Assembly (NCBI RefSeq): GCF_038002165.1
Contig: NZ_JBBOBR010000002.1
Location: 62,001-126,000, forward strand
DNA: 64,000 nt
Direction of reading: 5' to 3'
Origin: Cytobacillus sp. FSL H8-0458
Lineage (GTDB): Bacteria; Bacillota; Bacilli; Bacillales; Cytobacillaceae
Position numbers and translations under genes: made by a program. Numbering within the stretch: the stretch's first letter is position 1; each line of letters starts with the position of its first letter. The notes below the pieces were generated by a model, which was not told where the DNA came from, ran no database searches, and was given only the letters and a program-made list of their open reading frames with translations. Positions 16,658 to 23,560 of the stretch are shown here, in pieces.

Positions 16658-18547
16658 TTATTTTCCCCCCTTTTCCATGGGCAGCCATATCGTTTGCCAT
16701 CCTAGTGTTACTTCTATATTTTTTTCTTGAAGTACACCATTTCCATCTCTCCATTTAATGCGAGCGGGATACTTTTTCTTGTTAATGTCTCCTATTCCAA
16801 AATGAATTTCATGACTTCTTTTGCCTGAATGTCCACTTCCCCCATCAATCTCAGCTAGAAGTATTTCATTATTGGGCAGGTACACTTCTATAGAGGCCCC
16901 AACTGCATGCCGCTTTTTAGCCGAGTCTTTACCTTCTGTGAATTTTAGGGAATCTTGATTTTGGTCTGTTAAATAGGCAATATCTAAACCTATAAAATTA
17001 CCTGCACTTTTGGATTTATTAAGGTAAAAAGAAGATTGATCCCATTGATTAGCTAAAGCAAAGTCTAATAATCCATCGCCATTAACATCAGCGATTGCAA
17101 TACCGCGACCCACTTTCTGTTCACTAGTGCCAAAGACGTCGGACTGATTACCATACCTGCCTTTGGTATTTTGAATAAAAAAGGCATTTTCAGTCTTTCC
17201 ACTTATGTCTGTACCAGGTAAAAACTTCGGCCATGAATCTGGGTATTTTAAAAGCTCATCGTTGATAGTTGCTAACTCCTGTAGCTCATGCCATTTTTCC
17301 TTCTCTCCCCGAATAAAACCTGTTGCTTGAATGACTTCATTTTTACCATCATTATTAAAATCACCAGATTTAATATCCCATCCCCAAGAACTCTTATTTA
17401 GACCTAACTCAACACTTTGATTTTCAAATGGGGCAATCCCTTTCTCGACTTGTTCCCACTTTCCAGTGTTGATAAAGGCAAAGTGAGTTTCCATAAGAGC
17501 ATATTCTTCTGCTATGTTACTTACCAAGATATCTAACCAACCATCTCGATTTAGGTCTACAAATTCAACTCCCATGCCTTTAAAGGAATCCAAACCTAAT
17601 ATTTCTGATTTAGGTGTTTTCCAATCTTTTTTCCCATTCAATGGTGTGAAATTAATCCTCCCTGGCGTAGATTTGTTCAATAGTAATCTATCCGGGCCAA
17701 AATCGTTGGCAGCATAAATATCAGGTAAACCATCCTTATTTAGGTCAGCTGCACCTATTCCTAATGTCCAACCACTTAGCAGTTCATCTGGGACTTGGCT
17801 TGAAACATCTTTATACAAATAATCGCCTTGATTCTCTGACCATAAGTAAATCCGATTCTTTCCCCCGTTAAAAGCTTGTGACATTGAATCCTGCATTAAT
17901 GGTTTTTTAACACTATTTTTATTTAGTACCTCTGAAGAATCTGGAAAATAGTTTCCTACCACCATATCTAAGTGACCATCACCGTCAATATCAGAAAAAG
18001 TAAGAGCGTTTGAGTACATTTCAACATTTTTTACAATTTCTTTTGGTTGAAAGGATTCACTTGAAAGTGGACCGGAAGTCTCTTTTTGAATGAATGCTAT
18101 GGGGGACCTTCCCCAATAGTAAACAACTATATCCTGGCGCCCATCCTCGTTAATATCTGCAGGCACACACCCCATTGGTGCAGCAGTTTGATTAGTTGTA
18201 CTATCAAGCTGAAATTTCTCATATTCACCAATTAACGATTGAACTGTGACGTTGTTAAAACGTGGATCAACCATGCACAAATCATTAGAAAAACCATCCC
18301 CATTAATGTCGTTTATAGCTACTGCAGCACCAACCGACGAAACCCAGGATTGAATATTCCGATAATTAGGGTTAACTTCACGAAACTGTTGCTCTTCATG
18401 TCCTATGTCTCCATTTATAACCACCTCTTTAAATTCAATTTGATTTTCAATAGCCTCGGTATCCCTAGAAAAATAGACAGCAAGTAATAACATAGTGCTG
18501 ATCATAATTGCTATAAACTTTTTTATGGTTGAATTTATAGTGAGCAT
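16658..18547 (-). CDS. unbV: UnbV, ASPIC/UnbV protein with VCBS/FG-GAP repeats
   Basis: A 629-aa exported protein. The N-terminus is a signal peptide or membrane anchor (IKKFIAIMISTMLLLAVYF). At least seven calcium-binding VCBS/FG-GAP repeats follow: NDINGDGFSND, ADINEDGRQDI, SDIDGDGHLDM, ADLNKDGLPDI, VDLNRDGWLDI, GDFNNDGKNEV and ADVNGDGLLDF, forming a probable beta-propeller. The C-terminus (about 545-625) is the ASPIC/UnbV domain: GASIEVYLPNNE, DGGSGHSGKRSHEIHFGIG. UnbV is a conserved partner in enediyne cassettes with unknown activity. The start overlaps unbL by 13 bp; RBS AAAGGAG. Confidence 0.92.
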   Translation of the reverse strand: MLTINSTIKKFIAIMISTMLLLAVYFSRDTEAIENQIEFKEVVINGDIGHEEQQFREVNPNYRNIQSWVSSVGAAVAINDINGDGFSNDLCMVDPRFNNVTVQSLIGEYEKFQLDSTTNQTAAPMGCVPADINEDGRQDIVVYYWGRSPIAFIQKETSGPLSSESFQPKEIVKNVEMYSNALTFSDIDGDGHLDMVVGNYFPDSSEVLNKNSVKKPLMQDSMSQAFNGGKNRIYLWSENQGDYLYKDVSSQVPDELLSGWTLGIGAADLNKDGLPDIYAANDFGPDRLLLNKSTPGRINFTPLNGKKDWKTPKSEILGLDSFKGMGVEFVDLNRDGWLDILVSNIAEEYALMETHFAFINTGKWEQVEKGIAPFENQSVELGLNKSSWGWDIKSGDFNNDGKNEVIQATGFIRGEKEKWHELQELATINDELLKYPDSWPKFLPGTDISGKTENAFFIQNTKGRYGNQSDVFGTSEQKVGRGIAIADVNGDGLLDFALANQWDQSSFYLNKSKSAGNFIGLDIAYLTDQNQDSLKFTEGKDSAKKRHAVGASIEVYLPNNEILLAEIDGGSGHSGKRSHEIHFGIGDINKKKYPARIKWRDGNGVLQEKNIEVTLGWQTIWLPMEKGGK

Positions 18548-19479
18548 TTAACTGGTACTCCTTTCGCTAAATGTTGCTGTAAAATAGCCCTCCAATTTTG
18601 ATAAATAGGAGTTTGGTTATTAAGTTTTTTTGCTTCCTCAAGTGACAAATGAGTTAAATTTGATATTTGAACTGGATTCATATTACACATGGCTAAGCTG
18701 GTAATAGCTGTATGGGCCGCTGGAGTAGAAGCTTCTATACGTGCTGTATTTGCAAAGGCTACCCCTTGCATATAAGCGGCCAAATTGTCACCCGCAAACT
18801 TTCGAATATCACTGTAGCTTGCATGCTTTAAGCCTCCGGCATAAGCTGAAGCCAGTCCTACTCCACTCCATAAATCGTTGTGTAAATTGGTTGGAAAACT
18901 GTTTATTGCAGCAGACACGGCTTCTATATTGGCTCCGAATACAAACCATAAACTTCTGCCCACTCCTTGAAAAAAAGCATTTTCCATATACGAACCACTT
19001 TTTATCTTTCCAGGAGCTTTCATTCCATTTTTAAACTTATCCCAGTGAAAATAACCGAAATAAAATCCCATCCCATCTACAATTAGCCATTTATAAATTG
19101 GATGTTGTTTTTGAAAATCTCTCTTAGGAAACATAGGAAGCTTAGCATAACTCCAGCCCGCTCCAACATGAAGCATATATGAATGGGCAGCTCCCTCATG
19201 TTTGGTGAAATCTTGGAATCTTCCTTTATTAAAATAAAATAAATCTAATAGTTTTAATGCCATACCTGCTCCCTCATATGCAAAACCTTTAAACTCTAAA
19301 GAGAATACTTCTAATTTTTTAGTGAAATTTACCGGATCTTCTACTACTGCATGGTATCCATCTAAAAAGGTCTCTCCTATTTGTTCGAGTTTGTCTTTAA
19401 CACGCTTCTCTTTAACTTGAAATCCCCTATTCTTTACTAAAACGTTGTCATAAGAAATTTTTAAAAGTTGACTGAACAT
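18535..19479 (-). CDS. unbL: UnbL, DUF1702 protein of enediyne cassettes
   Basis: A 314-aa protein of the DUF1702/UnbL family. Recognisable blocks are GFAYEGAGMALKLLDLF (about residues 70-86), LHVGAGWSYAKLP (about 108-120), VDGMGFYFGYFHW (about 139-151) and FQGVGRSLWFVFGAN (about 174-188). It is a constant member of the enediyne minimal cassette and its biochemical role is unproven. RBS GGGAGG, 8 nt spacing. It heads the dense overlapping run unbL-unbV-unbU-pksE-TE and follows the RsoA-like gene by 17 bp. Confidence 0.92.
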   Translation of the reverse strand: MFSQLLKISYDNVLVKNRGFQVKEKRVKDKLEQIGETFLDGYHAVVEDPVNFTKKLEVFSLEFKGFAYEGAGMALKLLDLFYFNKGRFQDFTKHEGAAHSYMLHVGAGWSYAKLPMFPKRDFQKQHPIYKWLIVDGMGFYFGYFHWDKFKNGMKAPGKIKSGSYMENAFFQGVGRSLWFVFGANIEAVSAAINSFPTNLHNDLWSGVGLASAYAGGLKHASYSDIRKFAGDNLAAYMQGVAFANTARIEASTPAAHTAITSLAMCNMNPVQISNLTHLSLEEAKKLNNQTPIYQNWRAILQQHLAKGVPVKCSL

Positions 19480-19496
19480 CTAACTAACCTCCCAAA

Positions 19497-19673
19497 TTAT
19501 GCATTTTTCACCAACCCAATAAGCTCGGTCCTCAATGATTGAACTGCTTCCTCTCTAGGTATTCTCAAAAAACTAGATAAATGTTGGATTTCATCATCAA
19601 AAAGAAATATAATACTCTCCATTGCACTTTTATCACCTTGTCTAGCTTGTTTTAAGAGTCTATTAAATGGCAT
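19497..19673 (-). CDS. RsoA-like small sigma-cofactor protein
   Basis: A 58-aa protein, MPFNRLLKQARQGDKSAMES onward, with an amphipathic helical pattern (LLKQARQGDKSAMESIIFLF; REEAVQSLRTELIGLV). It resembles the sigma region 1.2/2-like helix-turn-helix domain of RsoA (YvrHa), which in B. subtilis pairs with SigO to form a two-subunit sigma factor. ATG 19673 is chosen after AAGGA. The reading frame continues upstream to 19712, but that part lacks an RBS. It overlaps the sigma-like gene by 22 bp, as expected for obligate partners. The annotation rests on pattern and context, not on a search. Confidence 0.65.
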   Translation of the reverse strand: MPFNRLLKQARQGDKSAMESIIFLFDDEIQHLSSFLRIPREEAVQSLRTELIGLVKNA

Positions 19674-20017
19674 ATGTGTTCCTTCATGTCTTTGATTGCT
19701 TTCCTTTTGCATTTGTTCACCGCCTGTTGACTAATATTTAGTTCACTAGCTACTTCTTTTTCTGTATATCCTTCTAAGATAATTTTTCTGATGATGCTTC
19801 TGTTTCTTAGATTTGGTATCGAGCTTAGTAACTCTTCAATAAAAATCCTTGATATTACTTCATCTTCAAAATTTTGTGTAATACCTAATGGGATACTTTC
19901 CTCCATTTCAATTTCTTTGTTTTTAACAGTCTTTATTTTGTATTGGATCCTCCAAGCTGCTCTTTTTAGGAGTTTGGAAAAAGTTTCTTTATCCGTTGTT
20001 TCAAGACAACAAGTCAT
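19652..20017 (-). CDS. Sigma-70-family region 4 protein, SigO/YvrI-like
   Basis: A 121-aa protein whose C-terminal half is a sigma-70 region 4 helix-turn-helix: RSIIRKIILEGYTEKEVASE then LNISQQAVNKCKRKAIKDMK. It lacks a clear region 2, which fits a split sigma factor whose region 2 is supplied by the next gene. SigO (YvrI) of B. subtilis is longer, so this is either a short variant or a related family. ATG 20017 follows GAGGGG; an in-frame ATG at 20032 lacks spacing. It is divergent from a YvrJ-like gene and is the first gene of the minus-strand run leading into unbL, making it the likely pathway activator. Confidence 0.75.
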   Translation of the reverse strand: MTCCLETTDKETFSKLLKRAAWRIQYKIKTVKNKEIEMEESIPLGITQNFEDEVISRIFIEELLSSIPNLRNRSIIRKIILEGYTEKEVASELNISQQAVNKCKRKAIKDMKEHICHLIDS

Positions 20018-20070
20018 TCTAACACCCCTCAAGACTTTCTATTAATCTAGGAAAAATTCATTTTCAAAAT

Positions 20071-20105
20071 ACAACCAATTTTTCCAATTATTTAAAAACG
20101 GTTGT
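20071..20105. promoter_or_regulatory. Symmetric divergent promoter/operator element
   Basis: ACAACC (20071-20076) and GGTTGT (20100-20105) form an inverted repeat around an A/T-rich centre. Read outward, each strand shows ACAACC followed by a T-rich spacer, 54-78 nt from the yvrJ-like start and the sigma-like start. It could be two face-to-face promoters for the split sigma factor, or an operator for one regulator. Confidence 0.4.
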
Positions 20106-20153
20106 TTTTCAATAGCGTTTTTTTCCCTAATTGATAAGAGAGGAGGTGCACAA

Positions 20154-20309
20154 ATGGAAGATATTCAGGCTTGGATCACCGTGATGGGTAACTTTGGATT
20201 TCCGGTAGTCGTTTCCATCTATTTGTTGGTTAGGTTTGAGAAAAAGATAGAAACCTTAGGGTCAACCATTCAAGAATTAGGGGAAATCATCAGAAGTACC
20301 AAAACTTAG
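20154..20309 (+). CDS. YvrJ-family small membrane protein
   Basis: A 51-aa protein: a short N-terminus, a membrane helix (FGFPVVVSIYLLVRFEKK) and a helical tail (IETLGSTIQELGEIIRS). This is the YvrJ pattern (GNFGFPxxVxxYLLVRxE). In B. subtilis yvrJ lies with yvrI (sigO) and yvrHa (rsoA) and is part of that regulon; its function is unknown. Here it diverges from the SigO/RsoA-like pair, which strengthens that identification. RBS AGGAGGTG, 7 nt before the ATG. Confidence 0.75.
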   Translation: MEDIQAWITVMGNFGFPVVVSIYLLVRFEKKIETLGSTIQELGEIIRSTKT

Positions 20310-20318
20310 TATTTTTAA

Positions 20319-20332
20319 CGAACGTGTGTTCC
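20319..20332 (+). promoter_or_regulatory. LexA/DinR SOS-box match
   Basis: CGAACGTGTGTTCC fits every position of the B. subtilis LexA (DinR) consensus CGAACRNRYGTTYC. A TATATT -10-like hexamer overlaps its right side (20333-20338). It sits 10 bp after the yvrJ-like stop and 369 bp before the peptidase gene. Which transcript it controls is unclear. Confidence 0.5.
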
Positions 20333-20378
20333 TATATTCTACAAAAAAAATAGAACATGTTCTAGAAAAATATTAAAA

Positions 20379-20437
20379 AAGTTTGGATAAGGGTCTAATG
20401 TAATGGTTCAATTGCATTAAACCCTTGCACCAAACTT
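20379..20437. other. Long structured hairpin in the 390-bp gap before the peptidase
   Basis: AAGTTTGG (20379-20386) pairs with CCAAACTT (20430-20437). Inside, AAGGGT pairs with ACCCTT and TAATG with CATTA. No clean U-run follows, so it may be a weak terminator of the yvrJ transcript or part of a structured RNA. The remaining bases of 20310-20700 hold the SOS-box match and a candidate promoter. Confidence 0.45.
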
Positions 20438-20619
20438 AAGCCATCCTGCTATCTATCTTAAGTCGCACAAACTCTCTCTTCATTTAAGGTCGTACTGAAA
20501 AGGATTATTAAAAAGAAATTAATCATTATTCAACTTTAAAAACTGTTTTATACTTTTCTTCTAATTTTTGAGGATTAAAATGGGAATCAGTTCAAGATTT
20601 TGAATAGCATCAATCTCTG

Positions 20620-20649
20620 TTGACTTTTTTACTTCTATTAGGTTGTATT
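20620..20649 (+). promoter_or_regulatory. Candidate SigA promoter for the peptidase gene
   Basis: TTGACT, an 18-nt spacer, then TGTATT, ending 51 nt before the ATG. The -35 is strong and the -10 is four of six. Confidence 0.4.
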
Positions 20650-20700
20650 TTTTACTCGCTTTTTTCCTAGTAAATATAACGTAAAAAGGGAGGATTATTT

Positions 20701-22416
20701 ATGCATGGGACAATGTCTAAGTGTGATGAGTTTGTAATTAAAGCATTACAGGAACAAAATGATTTAAATAAAAAGGTTAAGCTGCTAATTGAAGTAAAAA
20801 ATGAAGAATCAGAAGACGCAAAGCACTTTTTAGTAAGTTGTGGTTGTGATGTAAAAAAACACTTTAGTGCAATTAACACCTATCTTATTGAGACTGATTT
20901 AAATGCATTAACGGACTTAATCAATAGTCATTCAATAGTAAGGATTAGTTATGATAGAGATGTGTGGGCACTGTTAGATGTAGCAGTGCAAGCCATTGGA
21001 GTACAAAGAGATTTAGACACGAAGAATGGAACAGAACATACTGGAGCAGGTGTGACAATTGGAATCTTGGATACAGGTGTGTATCCTCATAAAGACTTAG
21101 TAACCCCCAAAAATAGAATAATTGCATTTAAAGATTTTATTAATGGCAAGGATGAACCCTACGATGATAATGGACATGGAACACACGTAGCAGGCTGCGC
21201 TCTTGGAAATGGTATATCAAGCGATGGAAAATACCAGGGAGCTGCCCCACAAGCAAATTTAGTTGCTGCAAAAGTACTAGATTCAATGGGACGAGGAAAT
21301 GCGTCAAGTATTATCTCTGCCGTTCAATGGATGATTGACAATAAAGACAATTACAACATAGGGGTAATTTCTCTTTCGTTAGGTTCCTACCCTATAAAGT
21401 CATATAAAGAAGATCCGCTTTGTTTAATTCTTGAAAAGGCTTGGGATTTAGGAATGACGGTAATGGTGGCCGCAGGAAATAGCGGTCCTAGTAAACAGAC
21501 AATAGGAAGTCCTGCAGTCCATCCTAAATTGATTGCTGTTGGCGCAATTGATGATAAGGATACCATTGAGAATACAGATGATACTGTTGCAGACTTTTCA
21601 AGTAGAGGTCCAACAATTGAAGGCATTGATAAACCAGATATCGTTGCTCCCGGTACAAACATTGTTGCTCTCCGTGCCCCAAACTCTTATACAGATAGAC
21701 TCAAACCAGACTACCGTATAGAGGAAGGTTACTTTACGTTATCAGGCACTTCAATGGCTACTCCTATTGCTGCTGGGATGGCTGCGCTGCTTCTTGAACA
21801 AAGAAGTAATTTGAAACCGGATGAAATAAAGCAATTAATGATGGAAGGGGCATTAAGGCTTTATGAAGATAAATATTCATATGGAAAAGGTTTAATAAAT
21901 TATCAACAGTCATTAAATCTGCTAGATGGGAATGAAGAAAAACCTGTCAGCGGCAAAGTACCTGGAGAACACTCATTAGTGATTAAATGGGGATCGGACA
22001 TACCTAAACTTCTTGAAAATGAAATTATGCAATTAAATAAAAACGTTTATATTGCTACCCCAGTCATTACAGATGTTAACTTAATAACTTTACTTTGTGA
22101 GGCAAGTCTAAAGAATATTTCCGTAAATATTGCTTTAGACTTACATGTGAAAGAAAATGTTCACATAGCTCAATATTTAACTAATTATGGAGTAAATGTC
22201 TTTCAGTTAGGGCAATCCGCTTCTCCAGAATTGCAAGGTGATACTTCCTTTGCGATTATTGATAATAAAAAAGTTTTGTTGTCTAGCGCCTCCTGGAGGT
22301 ATTTATCCTATTCCGGACAGAGGGAATTTGTAATAAATATTGAAAATAACAAAGCAGTTTCCTACTTCATGGAGCTTTATCATCAATTAAGTGGTGCTAA
22401 TGAAGATGCCGTCTAA
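20701..22416 (+). CDS. S8 subtilisin-like protease fused to a PLD-like C-terminal domain
   Basis: A 571-aa protein without a signal peptide, so probably cytoplasmic. Residues 20-95 look like an I9-type propeptide or chaperone (LNKKVKLLIEVKNEESEDAK). The subtilase domain spans about 112-410, with Asp124 in GILDTGVYPH, His159 in NGHGTHVAG, Asn260 in AAGNSGPS and Ser351 in SGTSMATP, a complete catalytic set. Residues about 424-565 resemble one phospholipase-D-like repeat (YIATPVITDVNLITLLCEAS; VNIALDLHVKENVHIAQYL; FAIIDNKKVLLSSAS; GQREFVINIE), but the HKD histidine and lysine are missing, so this part is likely non-catalytic. RBS GGGAGG. Role unknown; it may process or police pathway proteins. 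Confidence 0.9.
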   Translation: MHGTMSKCDEFVIKALQEQNDLNKKVKLLIEVKNEESEDAKHFLVSCGCDVKKHFSAINTYLIETDLNALTDLINSHSIVRISYDRDVWALLDVAVQAIGVQRDLDTKNGTEHTGAGVTIGILDTGVYPHKDLVTPKNRIIAFKDFINGKDEPYDDNGHGTHVAGCALGNGISSDGKYQGAAPQANLVAAKVLDSMGRGNASSIISAVQWMIDNKDNYNIGVISLSLGSYPIKSYKEDPLCLILEKAWDLGMTVMVAAGNSGPSKQTIGSPAVHPKLIAVGAIDDKDTIENTDDTVADFSSRGPTIEGIDKPDIVAPGTNIVALRAPNSYTDRLKPDYRIEEGYFTLSGTSMATPIAAGMAALLLEQRSNLKPDEIKQLMMEGALRLYEDKYSYGKGLINYQQSLNLLDGNEEKPVSGKVPGEHSLVIKWGSDIPKLLENEIMQLNKNVYIATPVITDVNLITLLCEASLKNISVNIALDLHVKENVHIAQYLTNYGVNVFQLGQSASPELQGDTSFAIIDNKKVLLSSASWRYLSYSGQREFVINIENNKAVSYFMELYHQLSGANEDAV

Positions 22417-22603
22417 TTTAGTCATTCTTTATATTTTGGGGATATGTTTCACGGTGGCAAATTCCTATTTGTTTATAGTAAATAGCTTTTTTCTCCAAAA
22501 ACCAATAAGCTTAATTTCGATGATTGTTCTAGCCTTTGCCTGGGTGGTTACAGTAGAGTTTAATCCATTATATAGAGAGTTAGTTGATAAGTGGAAAAAA
22601 TAA
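22400..22603 (+). CDS. Small two-helix membrane protein
   Basis: A 67-aa protein with two hydrophobic segments (NLVILYILGICFTVANSYLF; PISLISMIVLAFAWVVTVEF) and a basic end. It overlaps the protease gene by 17 bp, so it is probably coupled to it. The start is uncertain: ATG 22400 or 22406, both with a weak GTGGTG upstream. I do not recognise the family. Confidence 0.5.
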   Translation: MKMPSNLVILYILGICFTVANSYLFIVNSFFLQKPISLISMIVLAFAWVVTVEFNPLYRELVDKWKK

Positions 22604-22735
22604 TTTTTGACGGGCACAAGAGATATTTCTTTATTTGTTTCACCTAATATCTAAAATGAGTACCGATAGTACTCCAATAACTTAAATGCAGAAACACTTC
22701 TTAGCTAAAAAATGAAGGGGATAATTCCCTTTCCT

Positions 22736-22836
22736 CTTGTTGAGAAAGGGTATTTTTTCTCAACAAAGGTTTCCTTCAAGTGAAATATACCATAGGAAGA
22801 TTAGCTGTCCTGGTTTTAAAAGAAGATCGCCATGCA
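22736..22836. repeat. Right flanking repeat of the island
   Basis: The partner of 6295-6389, same orientation. It starts with the stem-loop TTGTTGAGAAA (22737-22747)/TTTCTCAACAA (22756-22766) and ends in GATCGCCATGCA. The final bases enter a 12-bp hairpin, CGCCATGCACCT (22828-22839)/AGGTGCATGGCG (22854-22865), followed by seven T, that spans the 3' end of the IS1182-type transposase. Confidence 0.7.
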
Positions 22837-23040
22837 CCTATTCTGGCTTTGCCAGGTGCATGGCGTTTTTTTCATTCTCTGGCAAGCTGCGGTGAGAAGC
22901 ACCTGTTCGCTTGCGTTATGTAATCCCCGTAACCGGCAATAGCGAAGCCCATGCAGCTCTCTTGAGTCTGCGACGCTTCGTTCCACTTTTTCTTTTCTGA
23001 GATTCAATTTTATTTTGCGAAGATTCTTTGGTTTAAACAT
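22816..23040 (-). pseudogene. IS1182-family transposase, C-terminal remnant
   Basis: The minus-strand frame reads [20 protein letters not shown] then [20 protein letters not shown], the conserved end of IS1182-type DDE transposases ([18 protein letters not shown]...[12 protein letters not shown]). The catalytic domain upstream is gone. Near the end a run of seven A shifts the frame: one more A would restore a [11 protein letters not shown] ending and a stop at the hairpin. This marks the island's right boundary as an old IS copy. Confidence 0.8.
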
Positions 23041-23120
23041 GTAAATTCACCACAATCTATAGGATTTAATGGATTACTTATAATATATTAACGCGGTGAA
23101 TAATTAAAGTTAACTATTAA

Positions 23121-23175
23121 AATAAAGGCTGTCGATAATTTCTTGACAGCCTGGGAGCGAAATTTAATCGCTCCT
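23121..23175 (-). terminator. Terminator(s) after yuzB
   Basis: On the minus strand GGAGCGA/TCGCTCC and then AGGCTGTC...GACAGCCT followed by TTTATTTT lie just past the yuzB stop. Confidence 0.65.
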
Positions 23176-23183
23176 TTTCCATA

Positions 23184-23423
23184 TTAAAACATGGGATTTC
23201 CATCCAGATATTGATATATATTTTCAACCAGCTCATCTGGTGTTTCTCCAGTTACCACTTCTCCGTTCACAAGCGCAAAAAGAGTGCTTGCACATTTGCC
23301 GCAATACCCAAGACAGCCATATTCGATGACATCCAGATCATAATCCTTTTCCAGCTGTTCAAGCGCTTTTTGAGAGCCACTGGCCAAATTGCTGATGCAA
23401 AATTCGATGATTGGCTTAATCAC
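23184..23423 (-). CDS. yuzB: YuzB-family (DUF1450) thioredoxin-fold small protein
   Basis: A 79-aa protein. Features are [19 protein letters not shown] at the N-terminus and a Cys cluster CLGYCGKC near residue 39, as in DUF1450 proteins related to thioredoxin-like ferredoxins. GTG at 23423 lies 6 nt after GAGGTG; a GTG at 23432 is part of that RBS. It is the first backbone gene on the right of the island and diverges from yutJ, the B. subtilis arrangement. Function is not established. Confidence 0.8.
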   Translation of the reverse strand: MIKPIIEFCISNLASGSQKALEQLEKDYDLDVIEYGCLGYCGKCASTLFALVNGEVVTGETPDELVENIYQYLDGNPMF

Positions 23424-23560
23424 ATCTTTCACCTCTCTACCCTGTTAATGCTACCTTTTTTACCCGAATTCTGCAAGAAAGTGATTCCATTAACCTTTTT
23501 TAAAAGTACGCATAATTACCATTTCATGTCGTTTATTGTCAAGTTTCCTGCTGATTTGTG

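Noticed and set aside
20351..20364. TAGAACATGTTCTA palindrome as a second SOS box
   Set aside because: The half sites GAAC and GTTC are only 2 nt apart, while LexA boxes of Bacillus need 4. It may be another operator, but there is no support.
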